Of a stretch of DNA of 64,000 nucleotides, positions 49,001 to 60,040 are shown in pieces (the stretch's first letter is position 1; each line of letters starts with the position of its first letter). The stretch comes from Cenococcum geophilum 1.58 (taxonomy: Eukaryota; Ascomycota; Dothideomycetes; Gloniales; Gloniaceae): positions 992,001-1,056,000 of the forward strand of contig KV748230.1 in assembly GCA_001692895.1 (NCBI GenBank). The letters are read 5' to 3'. Below the pieces are notes generated by a model that saw nothing but the letters and a program-made list of their open reading frames with translations, searched no databases and was not told where the DNA came from. The translations under genes and the position numbers were made by a program.

Positions 49001-51095
49001 CGAAGGAGGTGCAACGTCTCTACGCCACGTACTAGGTTAACGATGCACTAGGAATAAGAAATGGCCTAAATACCTTAACTACGCTTAATCTGCCACTCCA
49101 ATCGGAGGTACGCGTATGGCATAAAAAGGGAGGATGGTTAGGCCTATATAAACTTATTAAACTTATTATAATTAATAGTTAAACTTGCACTCTTTAGATG
49201 CCCCATAGACCCACTTAATTCCGCTTAACCGTTGTTAAGCCCTACTATAGGGATAATAGCTCTAAGCCTTTATAGGATACCCTAGAGGATACCCCGGAGG
49301 AGAACTACGATTAACGTACTTTAAAAGGCGAAGGCGATTCTAATATAATTATAGTAGACATACCGCAACTATAACGCAGTAGAGGTCGCCTAAAGGGATT
49401 ACGAAATCGCCAACATCTTATTAATTTTAAAGAGTAATTCGTTACCGCTATTAAGAATAGAGATAAACTATTAATGGCCTTTATAACAGCTAAAGAGAAG
49501 GCTAACTTTAAACTCGTAAAATAGTTCTAAAAGGAAGGCCGCATTATAACTTTAGGAGCTCCTTTCTAAGCATCTAATAAATAGAAAATCGACGGTCTTA
49601 TTATAAGAGGAGTCTTTAAATTTAAGAAATATAACCCTACTAAGTTTAATGGAGTCCGCATATTTAAGTTAAGAATAGTTAATAAGATTAAAGGCAAAGC
49701 TACTAATACCCTATTTAAGAAGTTAAGGCTAGTTATTTAAGGTTATAACGATGACGGCAAGGAAGTAATCTTTACGCAATCCCCTATAATTTAACAAGCT
49801 AGTCAATAAGTCATTATTACGCTAGCTCCCTCCTTAATAAAGAATGGGATGGCGGTTTATCTGCGAGATATTACTTAGGCCTATACCTAATTAGAGACGC
49901 GCCTTTAGCGCTTAATACTAGCATACCTTCTAGAGCAAATTCGCCACTAATATCCCGAGGATACGATCATAGTCGTACTTAAGCCATTATATGGAATCGC
50001 AGAGGCAGGAACTCATTAGTAGGCTACCTACAGCAAGCACTACAAGGAGAAGCTTTTAATAACTACTTCTATATTTAATCCCTGCTTCCTCATTATAACT
50101 ACAGGAACTCCATTTAGAATCGTCGGCATATAAACGGACGATATAATCATCTTAGGAGATAACTAATTCTTAACTCTTAAAGAAGATAAGCTAGTAAAGG
50201 CAAACCTTATAGCAAAGCCAAAGGAAAGACTTAACTTAGTAATACTATTACTCTTTAATAGATATATCCTCTCCCTAAATAAGGGCTCCATTACTCTACG
50301 CTAGAAGGGTTAAGGCAAGAAGATTAACGTTATTAACGTTAATTCTCCAAAGCAAGGATACGTGGAGCAACGCGCTCGCGAAGCTTATATAGCTTCTATC
50401 TATTAACCTAAGGCTTCCTTTAATCTCTCTATTGCCGCTTAACACTAGGAACCAACTAAGGATAACATTTTTACCCTAAAAAAGCGTCTTTTCTAGCAAA
50501 TGAACTATCTCAACAGGGGACTACTCTACGTGCCTATTAACCTTCCTACCGCCAAGCTCTTNGTATTTATTAATAGATCATTTATAAATAATAAAGATTT
50601 TAGCTTCTAGCTAGGATATAAGATTATTATCACAAACGAATCTACTAGAGAGAATAACTTCACGATCTACGGCAACCTTATCTATTAGAGCTTAACTAAG
50701 AGCAAGCGCGTTACTTAAAGCGTTCTAGCGTTAGAAATATATAGAATGGTTGGCGGAGTTAATATAGCAATTGCAATTGGAACTACCCTTAAGATAATTA
50801 TAGACCGGCTCGAACTTCCCACTATCCCTATAATCGTATACACCGACTTATATTCCCTCTATAAGTGTTTAGTTAAGCTTAGTACTATAAAGGAGAAGCG
50901 TCTTATAATTAATATTATAGTACTTTAGCAGTCCTATAAGCGTTAAGAACTCTTTAAAATCTAATGGATTAATAGCTAAGATAACCTAGCAGATGTAATA
51001 ATAAAGGCAAACCCAAACAAGGCACTAGAGACGTTTGTTAATATAAATACTCTATATATATAAGTTAAAGGTTAGGTTAAGAGGGAAATTTAGAG
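46090..51095 (+). pseudogene. Copia-C gag-pol, RIP-inactivated
   Basis: Gag starts where ATA (46090) stands for the ATG seen in Copia-A. It includes MLKGQVSTFYYNRLAGKGYN at 46916-46975 and a Gly/Arg-rich end near 47400-47510. Integrase has the HHCC-type GHKIKV..YCYHC at about 48368-48422 and a core to about 48900. A linker of about 400 bp follows. Reverse transcriptase lies at about 49480-50300, with LKPLYGIAEAG at 49980-50013 and TDDIIILGDN near 50136-50165. RNase H lies at about 50560-51060. Note that TDDIIIL keeps the two catalytic Asp. Two N bases (48883, 50563) are present. Multiple stops prevent translation. Confidence 0.85.
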
Positions 51096-51422
51096 AAGTT
51101 AAGATCTTATAGAACTTTAACCGCCGGTTAAAGTTATCTAATTAGTTAGATCCTTGCCAAGAGCGCCGCGCCTAATTAATTTAGGTGGCGGTGTGGACTT
51201 CTACTAACTAATTAGGATTTTCCATGCCCGGCATAGAAAATCGCCATTAGCTCGCTTACTACTAGCGTCTTAGCGGCCTACCCGTCTTCGTATTATCTAC
51301 TAAATTCTACTAACTACCGCATTGTCGTATATCGTCTAGTTTTATTACATATTATCTGGTATTGTTATATACTGTCTGTTTGTATATATATATATAGCAA
51401 CCACAAAAAAAAGAGTTGCCAG

Positions 51423-51609
51423 TGTTAGGAATAAGGCAAGTTGCCGTCGCATAAAGCATATTGCCGTCACGTGTCAACGTGGCCCTAGCGTAGTAAGGAA
51501 CCTTAAGTTCCTCACCCCTTTCCTCATTCCTATCAATAAGAATCAATTAACCTTTTCTATCACTATATCTACTCGAGTAGTATTAGTGATTTGCCCTATA
51601 TTTCCAACA
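51423..51609 (+). repeat. 3' LTR of Copia-C
   Basis: 187 bp, same length as the 5' LTR, followed directly by the gtagt duplication. A short open frame across it is incidental. Confidence 0.9.
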
Positions 51610-52547
51610 GTAGTCTTTAATTTATATATTTATAAGGAGCTGTTCAGTCTCATTAACCTTACTTTTAAGATCTTCTATATTTTTATACTAAATTAGGAAG
51701 CTTTAGAAATAGGCAGTAGTAATCTTTTAGTTCCTAATATTTTATATATTCTAGTAAAACTTATTATATACCTCCTTTCATCTATTTAAAGGATATTTAG
51801 TTAACTAGTAATTTAACTTCTTATAAATATAACATTTCTTTTAATAATTATTTTAAAATAAACCTCTATAAGGACCTCCATAATTGCCTTATAGTTAATA
51901 TAGAATATATCCTCTGCTGTATTGCCTACTATATCCACTATATATTTAATTAGTCTAGTAATAATTATATTAGTTAGCTAAGTCAGCTAGGTTAATTAAA
52001 ATAGGTTGAAGTTGGGTGTTAAATTACTGTACTTTTTAGGATTGCAAAGCAGTACTAATAGAAGACCTTAATTAGGTATATACCCCTTTATAAGTACTTG
52101 CAGGATTAAAAAGAGTAAGGTTGTATTCTTTAATACTTTAGTATATGCTAATAACTTAATCACATAAACTAAAATCCTCTTAATATAATTTGGATAGACT
52201 ATATTAAATTATCTAAAGTTAATTAAAAAGCTTTTAAAGATAATTAAGCCAAAAAACACCTAAGTTTATAGTAATGATCCTTAAAAAAATATTTTCTCTC
52301 CACTCTGATATATACTGCTGCTTATTCTCTTCTATTTTAAAGTGGTATCTTGACTTATATATTATACGGTCAAAATTATATCCTTTTCCTGCTAAACAAT
52401 TATAGTTAAAAGTACTAGTTTGGCCCTTAAGCATAACAGAATAGGTATTATAGTATTAATCAGGCTCTATTCTTACTTTTTAGCAATAGTTATAAAATAT
52501 ATATAATTTTAAATTCAGAACATTATATAATTCCCTACTAAATTTAT

Positions 52548-52721
52548 TGTTGGTTACATAAGGTAATATTACATAGCTACGGTTCGTAGATAGTATAATG
52601 GTTATTCTGTTTAATATTTAGGGGGGGGCAAGGAGCTTAAGGCTCCTCGCCACACTAGTGCCGCGGCAATACGTGATGGCAACTTGCCGCACGTAACGGC
52701 AACTTACCTATATTCCCAACA
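52548..52721 (-). repeat. 3' LTR of Copia-B
   Basis: 174 bp with a run of eight G and the hairpin-forming aaggagcttaaggctcct. Next to it (52722 onward) is the conserved polypurine complement ctagcaactcttctttta. Confidence 0.9.
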
Positions 52722-52759
52722 CTAGCAACTCTTCTTTTATAGTTGCCATCTATATATAT

Positions 52760-55700
52760 ATATACCGCTTGACTAGCGTAATAAATATTAATCCTTTTTA
52801 CTTACTATTACTATTATAATATAAGTCTTGCTGTTCTAAAATTTGCCTCTTAGTATGTGGTGCTTTCTTGCTTATAAGTTATAGGTAGCTATCTTATTAG
52901 TAGGGCTGTTAAGGCGCTAGTAGTAAGCGAGCTAATAGCAATTTTTTATCCTAGGGATAGAAAATCCTAATTAGCTAGGTTAAGTTAGGGTTTATAAAAT
53001 CTAACTAATTAGACAACTTTAACCGGCGGTTAAAGTTTCTGGATATCTTAAAATCTTACATAACTAAGAAATTTCTAGGGACTCCCTTTTAACCTAATCT
53101 TTAACTTATATATATAAAGTATTTATATTAACAAACGTCTCTAGTGCCTTATTTAGGTTTACCTTTATTATTATATCTACTAGGTTATCTTAGCTATTAA
53201 TCTATTAAATTTTAAAGAGTTTTTAACGCTTATAGGATTGCTAAAGTGCTATAATATTAATTATAAGGCGCTTCTCCTTTATAGTACCGAGCTTAACTAA
53301 ATACTTATAGAGGGAATATAAGTCGGTGTATATAATTGTAGGGATAATAGGAAGTTTAAGTTAATCTATAATTATCTTTAGGGTAGTTCTAATTGTAATT
53401 ACTATATTAACTTCGCTAACCATTCTATATATCTCTAACGCTAAAACACTTTANGTAANNNNCTTNCTNTTAGTTAAGCTNTAATANATAANATTNCNNT
53501 ANATTATAAAGTTATTNTNTNTAGTANNNTNNTTTNTAATAATAATCTTATATCCTAACTAGGAGCTAAAATCTTTATTATTTATAAATAATCTATTAAT
53601 AAATATAAAGAGCTTAGCGGTAGGAAGATTAATAGGCACATAGAGTAGTCCCTAATTAAGGTGGTTTATTTACTAAAAAAAACGTTTATTTAGGGTAAGA
53701 ATATTATCCTTAGTTAGTTTCTGGTATTAGGTGGTAACGGAAAGATTAAATAAAGCTTTAGGTTAATAGATAGAAGTAATATAAGCTCTATAAGCGTATT
53801 GCTCCACGTATCTTTACTTTAGGGAATTAATATTAATAACGTTAATCTTCTTACCTTAACCCTTCTGGCGTAAAGTAATAGAATCCTTATTTAGGGAGAG
53901 GATATATCTATTAAAAAGTAATGGTGTTATTAAATTAAGCTTTTCCTTTAGCTTTGCTATAAGATTTACCTTTACTAGCTTATCCTCTTTAAGAGCTAAG
54001 AATTGGTTGTCTCGTAAGATAATTATGTTATTAGTTTATATACTAACGATTCTAAATGGGGTTCCTGTAGTTGTAATAAGGAAGTAGGGATTGAATATAG
54101 AAGTAGTTATTAAAAGCTTCTCTTTATGGTGCTTGCTATAGGTAGCCTACTAATAGGTTTCTGCCTCTGCAATTTTATATAATGGCTTAAGCATAACTAT
54201 AATTATATCTTCGGGATATTAGTAACGAATTTGCTCTAAAAGGTATACTAATATTAAGCGCTAAAGGTGCGTCTCTAATTAGGTATAGGCCTAAATAATA
54301 TCTTATAAATAAACCGCTATTCTATTCTTTATTAAGAAGGGAGCTAGCGTAATAATAACTCGCTAACTAGCTTATTAAATTATAGGAGATTATATAAGAA
54401 TTACCTACTTACTATTATTGTTATAACCTTAGATAATAAGCCTTAATTTCTTAAATAGGGCGTTAGTAGCTTTACCTTTAATCTTATTAACTATTCTTAA
54501 CTTAAAGATGCGAACTTTATTAAACTTAGTAGGGTTATACTTCTTAAATTTAAAGACTTCTCTTATAATAAGACTATTGATCTCCTGCTTGTCGGATGCT
54601 TAAAAAGGAGCTCCTAAGGTTATAATACAACCTTCCTTTTAGAGCTGTTTTGCGAGCTTAAAGTTAGCCTTTTCTTTAGCTGTTATAAAGGCCATTAATA
54701 ACTTAACTCTATTCTTAATGGCGGCAATAAATTGTTCTTTAAAATTAATAAGATGTTAGCAATTTTGTAATCCCTTTAGGCGACCTTTACTGCGTTATAG
54801 CTATAGCGTATCTACTACAATTGTATTAGGATTATAGTCGCCTTTTAAAGTATATTAATTGTGGTTATCTTCTAAGGTATCTTTTAGGGCATCCTATAAA
54901 GGCTTGGAATTATTATCTTTATAGTAAGGCTTAATGATAATTAAACGGAATTAAGTGGGTCTGTAAGGCATCTAAATAGTATAAGTTTAACTATTAATTA
55001 TAATAAGTTAATATAGGCCTAACTATTCTCCCTTTTTACGCTATATGCGTACCTTAGACTAGAGTGGTAGATTAATTATAGTTAAGGTATTTAGGCTATT
55101 TCTTATTCCTAGTACGTTATTGACCTAGTATATAGTATAGAGGCGTTACACCTCCTTTATTGCCTTATAGATCGCCTTAGCTCGTTATATAATAGAGGGA
55201 GATAGTAAAGAATTATTAGTTATTTATAGGTAAGCGCTAAAGACTAGTAATATAGGTACGAGTTTATCTAGGCCAGCGGAATTATTAATAGCTTTAATAG
55301 CCATTTATAAGGTAAGTTCTTTACTAGCGTCCTTTAGTTCTAAAGAGATAATCTTATATACGCGGTGTAATAGCGTATAATATTGCTCTACTTTTCTAAT
55401 ACTATTATATACCTTAATAGGGACTTCCTTAACCTTAATTACCATTACCTTTATTTATTATCGGAACTTTATAAATAAGAAGTTCTTTCCTATATTATAG
55501 ATGATTTAATTAGGGGGTCCTAAGTAAATATTAATCTAGTATAACTAAAGGGTATTCTATACGTTCCTAGCTAATATATCCTTTAAAAATCATACAGCTT
55601 AGAAGGAGGTTAAGAAGTTAATAACTTAGAGTACTAGCTTGCCGCTAAGATATATAACGTTAACAACAATATAGAAGTTAAAGTTATAGTTATCTTTAAG

Positions 55701-57961
55701 AGTGAACTTAAATCGGCTAGGGGACNTCTAGTTTATTTAGTAGTNNTAGNAGTANTTTATAAGATGCTTAATTGCCTTAACCTTAACTTTATAGCCTACT
55801 TACTAAAGAACCCTAAGCAATTAGTAAACTAATAGGTAACTAAAACGACGGTATAGTTAGTGTAACTTTAACTTAGTTAAATGGCTCTAAGCAATACTTT
55901 TTTCTAGTTATTAAAGGAGCAGCTAAGGGTAACCCTACTTATATATAATAGGCACCCAATTATCTCCCTATATAAGTATATTCTTAACGTTATTAAGCTT
56001 AACGTCTAGTTTATTTATATCTTTAATGTAAAATAGAAATAGAGTGTTTATAGGAACAACGTGAAAAGTAATATACCCTAAGGGGGTTTAAACCCTAATT
56101 ATGCTAAGAGAGATTATAGTACCCTTGCTAAAACAAATTATATATTAGCCTGCCGTTAAATAGTTAATCTAAACAGAGCTATTAAGCTACTAAAGGGCTT
56201 AAACTTAAGGTTCTCTTGCTATAAATACTCTTACGGCTCTAGTATCCGGCATAATATTATAAAAGATGTTCGTTAAGTATTTATTATTAAAGGAAAACGC
56301 GGAGCTCTCCTTTAGCTTATTAAAGATATTTAACTTTATAATAGAATGGAGTATAGATTGGTTATTAAGAATAGTAACGATTTATATACTATTTACCTTA
56401 CCATATTTAGTAAAGTATTAGTTAGGTAAGTAGTCCTTAATTTCTATATCTATAAGGAGCTATTTAGTCTTATTAATCTTACCTTTAAGATCTTTTACGC
56501 CTTTATATTAAACTAGGAAGCTTTAAAAGTAGGCTATAGTGACCTTATAATTTTTAATATTTCTTATACTTTAACGGAACTTATTATATGCTTCTTTTTG
56601 CTTATTAAGGGAGTATTTAGTTAACTAGTAATTTAGCTTCTTATAAACGAAGCACTTCTTTTAGTAATTACTTTAAAGTGAACCTCTATAAGGACCTCTA
56701 TAATTACCTTATAGTTAACGTTAATTATACCCTCTTTTGTATTTCCTACTACGGCTATTATATATTTAATTAGTCTAGTTATAATTATATTAGTTAGTTA
56801 GGTAGGGTTTTTAGTATAAAACTATTAAGATTCTTATATTTATATTATAGTACCTACGGCAGAGCGTAGCTTAGTATATACTCCTTTAAACGTATCTATA
56901 GGTTTATATAGCGCTAAGTTACACTTAGGAACGCTATAGCATACTAAGATAACCTAGTCCCTTAGGCTATTCTTATTTTAGTAAGTTTTAGTAAGGCCAC
57001 ATTAGATTTTCTAAAGTTTATTAAAGAGTAGTTAAAGGCACTTTAAATAAGTCTTTATTAGGTTAAAAGTAATAACTCTTTAAAACGTAGTCTCCCGCTA
57101 TTTAGATATATAAAGTTAGTAATTCTTATTAGTCTTAAAGTGGGCTCTAGTAAGCTAAAGCATTATATTAAAGTTATAGTTTTTGCCCGTAATATAGTCG
57201 TAATAGAATATTACCGCCCGTCCCTTTAATATAATAGAGAAAGCATAATAGTACTAGTAGCATTAAATTCTAACCTTATTATAACAGTTATAAAAAACTT
57301 ATAGTTTTACTCTAAGCATATTATATAGTTCTCCTCTAAACTTCTTCTCTTTATCTAAATATACCTTTATTAGATTTATAACTTCTTATAATAAAGGCTT
57401 ACTAGTTAGCTAGAGTAGAGGAGGTAAAGGCGGAGCAACTCTAAGTAGGAGAGCACCTCTAGGTGGGAGAGCAGCTTTAGGTAGGGGGTTAGTATTTTAG
57501 GGGTTTTAATATAAATTAAAGTTGCCTTCTAAAGAATATAGGTTATTTTTAGGTTTTCGTAGTTAATGTATAATCTTAGCTTCCGTCTATATTAGTTCTT
57601 CTATATTAATAATAACGGCCTAAATATTACTAGCAATTAGATTACTATTCTTAGTAACGTATACCCCATTCTTATAAAGGAAGTCTTAAAAATCCTAAAT
57701 AATATTAACGTTGCTAAGTGCCTAGGTATTAGCAGTCTATCCTATAAAATCCTCCCTAAAATACTCCTATAGTTATAAGTCGGTATAGTATCTATTTTAG
57801 TAGAATATAATATAGTATAGAAGAAAGCCGTTAACTTATTTTATAGTATAAGTTATTATATTAAAGGCGAATTCGTTCTAATCTTTATTAATAAGTTTCG
57901 TGTGCTTAGTTACCTCTAATAGTAAGGAGTCTTTCTAGTTATTTAAAGTAGGCGTAGCCAT
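52760..57961 (-). pseudogene. Copia-B gag-pol, RIP-inactivated
   Basis: Gag starts at an ATG at 57961 (Met-Ala-Thr-Pro-Thr-Leu-Asn-Asn), is Pro/Leu-rich near 57430-57500, and continues leftward to about 56450. Protease, integrase, reverse transcriptase and RNase H follow as in Copia-A, which is about 80-90 percent identical by eye. The cluster of N bases at 53454-53536 and further N at 55727-55756 mark unresolved positions. Stops throughout. Confidence 0.78.
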
Positions 57962-58084
57962 ATTTTTAGAGGGAGGGAAGTATTATTAGTGTAGGGATTG
58001 TCGTTTAGTACGCGTTTGTAATATATATTTATTATTTAGTACACGTTTATTATTTAGTACGCGTTTATAATATATATTTACAGT

Positions 58085-58260
58085 TATAGGGCTTAGGACT
58101 AGTTCTAGCCTTAAATCGCGAAGACTTATAAAGCGTATTATTCTACGTAATAGACGCAAGAATCCGTAATCTGGGAAAGGCTTAGGACTAGTTCTGGCCT
58201 TTTAGATCCTTAAATTCGTGGAAGAGTTCTATTTAAGGTTTAGGACCAGTTCTAACCTTA
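58085..58260 (-). repeat. Three copies of a 20-bp unit in the Copia-B leader
   Basis: ggcttaggactagttct.gcctt occurs at about 58089, 58179 and, slightly changed (ggtttaggaccagttct), at 58239. It sits between the gag start and the 5' LTR, so it is part of the untranslated leader of the element. Confidence 0.6.
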
Positions 58261-58365
58261 AAAGACAGCTTTCTTTAGCACGAGTAGCACTAGTATAGTG
58301 GCTTGTCTCTTCTTAGTAATACCTAGCTATTCTATAGTATAACCATAAAGTTAACTACTAATTAG

Positions 58366-58539
58366 TGTTAGTTACATAAGGTAATATCACGTAGCTACGG
58401 TTCGTAGATAGTATAATAGTTGTTCTGTTTGATGTTTAGGGGGGGGCGAGGAGCTTAAGGCTCCTCGCCATACTAGTGCCGCGGCGACACGTGACGGCAA
58501 CTTGCCGTACGTAACGGCAACTTGCCTATATTCCTAACA
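58366..58539 (-). repeat. 5' LTR of Copia-B
   Basis: 174 bp. Contains a perfect hairpin with 8-bp arms and loop ttaag at 58447-58467 and the repeated cacgtgacggcaacttgcc / cgtaacggcaacttgcc. Confidence 0.9.
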
Positions 58540-59850
58540 TTTATTCTCCTAATTTAAATAGAGCTTTATAAGCTCTAAAAGCAATTTTAAAATGCTTTTG
58601 GTTTAAAATTAAAATTAAGGAGGTGGGGGTTATATTATAGGCTGCAGTAAAGACGCTGGTCTAGTTGGTAAAGTCTAAAGGTTATTAAATTATAAAGTAA
58701 GGGGTTCCTATACTTGTTTTTGTTTAAGTATAGTATCTAAAGTTAAAGTTCTAAGTTAAGCTAGTTAATATAGGTAAGTTAAAGATAAAGGTAGAAGCGT
58801 TTCTAGTAATATATTACTTGGATTCCATTATAAGTTAAGCTTCTTTATAGTGTATAGTTAGTACTTAATCTCTTATAAAGTCTATTTGTGCTCTTCTTTT
58901 GCGTCAAGAACCTACTCCTAAATATTATTTCTAATAGTACCCCCATTTTTAGGGACATATACTTAATTTTCCTGTAGAAAGTCACGGAAGTCCTATATAA
59001 TATCCTTCTTTGCGGGAGCCCATATTTCCTTTACCTATTTAATAAAGTCCTCCCTTATACATTCCTATAGCACGGTGTTATTGTATTTACTATCTTTGTA
59101 GTATACTATACAGTATAACAAAAATCCATTTAAGTCTTGTTTATTAAAATTTTCTAGGTTAATTATGGCTGTGTCCTATATTTCTAGGTTAATATATTTT
59201 TCGTACTTCTTTAGGTAGGTCAACGCCATAATAGCTATTATTTCGTTAATTATAAAAATAAGGAAAGTGAAAGTTGTTCAATGTGTAGTTGGGTAGTAAT
59301 TGTAATCCTACAGTCTGTGAAGGTACCCGAAGGTATTAAGGTAGTTGTCGAAGCGGAACTGCCGATTTGTTTGCGTGTTTTTATAAGGTGCCTTCAATCA
59401 ATAGGTAGGCGATCGAGATTTGTATAAGGCAGCTGTCGTAGCGTAGCTGCTGATTTTGTGGAGGTAGAATTAACAGGGTGTTGTACGTCAAAGGTAGGTA
59501 GGATTTCGGTTTGTAGAATCTCGTAGGTTTGCTGTCAAGAGGTAGGCAATTCAAGATGTTGTTTTGACGCGTTTCGGACGTTGACTTGGGACCTTAGGTT
59601 CAGTAACACTTTTGACCTAAAGTACTTAACCAAATCTTCGTAAACGTGGTTGTTCTGCGTAATAGACGCAACTTGGTATCTCCTAGTACTCAGTAACACT
59701 TCTATTACTAGTTTTCCGCAAGTCTAAGGTAGTACAGTATCGCCGGGATCTATTCTATATGAGCATATATGGCACCCCTACACAAAACTGTCTCTTCTGT
59801 TCAAAAACCTAGCTATTCTATAGTTGACTGTGTATTCAACTACTGATTAG

Positions 59851-60040
59851 TATTGGTTATACAGGGTAATTCACCGGTAACCACTACTTAAGTAGGTATA
59901 GTAATGATGGTTATAAAGCTTAATTGTTAAGAATACAAAGAAAGGAGTAAGGAACTTAAGGTTCCTCACTACGCTAGTGCCACGGCGGCACGTGACGGCA
60001 ACTTGCCTTAAATAATGGCCGCTTGCCTTTATTCCTAATA
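59851..60040 (-). repeat. 5' LTR of Copia-A
   Basis: 190 bp, tattggttat to ttcctaata, with both terminal dinucleotides changed by RIP (TG to TA, CA to TA). Contains aaggaacttaaggttcct and acgtgacggcaacttgcc like its relatives. Confidence 0.82.

Larger units (their letters stand above)
45511..51609 (+). mobile_element. Copia-C, plus-strand relative inserted in Copia-A
   Basis: 187-bp LTRs at 45511-45697 and 51423-51609, tgtcgggaat / tgttaggaat to ttccaaca. The target duplication gtagt is perfect (45506-45510 and 51610-51614), and joining Copia-A across it matches the uninterrupted sequence in Copia-B (near 56430). The polypurine tract is acaaaaaaaagag, followed by ttgccag, just before the 3' LTR. 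Total 6099 bp. Confidence 0.92.
52548..58539 (-). mobile_element. Copia-B, minus-strand relative inserted in Copia-A
   Basis: 174-bp LTRs at 52548-52721 and 58366-58539, tgttggttac / tgttagttac to ttcc.aaca. The target duplication tttat is perfect (52543-52547 and 58540-58544). Copia-A gag reads continuously across the junction once this element is removed. Length 5992 bp, no internal insertion. The internal sequence parallels Copia-A on the same strand from 52722 to about 56800; the gag half (56800-57961) is diverged. Confidence 0.92.
41900..59229 (-). pseudogene. Copia-A gag-pol, RIP-degraded, in three pieces
   Basis: Gag starts at an ATG at 59229 (Met-Ala-Leu-Thr-Tyr-Leu-Lys-Lys-Tyr). It runs leftward to 58545, resumes at 52547-51615 (including MLKGQTSTFNYN at about 52400-52434 and REN.FLRIITIN near 52280), and continues from 45505 to about 42000 through integrase, reverse transcriptase and RNase H. 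A 12-bp tandem array in the region between integrase and reverse transcriptase (43886-43965) encodes repeated Leu-Glu-Asp-Val. All parts contain many stops. Confidence 0.75.
41648..60040 (-). mobile_element. Copia-A LTR retrotransposon hosting two related insertions
   Basis: Minus-strand Copia element with its 3' LTR at 41648-41857 and 5' LTR at 59851-60040. Its own sequence lies at 41858-45505, 51615-52547 and 58545-59850. The gaps are filled by Copia-C and Copia-B, each with perfect 5-bp duplications of Copia-A sequence. Alignment to Copia-C read in the other direction shows the same order of gag, integrase, reverse transcriptase and RNase H. No target duplication was found at the outer ends (aacag on the left, gtaac on the right), so the outer junctions may be rearranged. 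Confidence 0.82.

Noticed and set aside
57990..58082. Short LTR-like segment tgtaggg..tttaca with tttagtacgcg repeats
   Set aside because: Flanking bases do not form a target duplication and Copia-B is continuous around it. Treated as part of the Copia-B leader.
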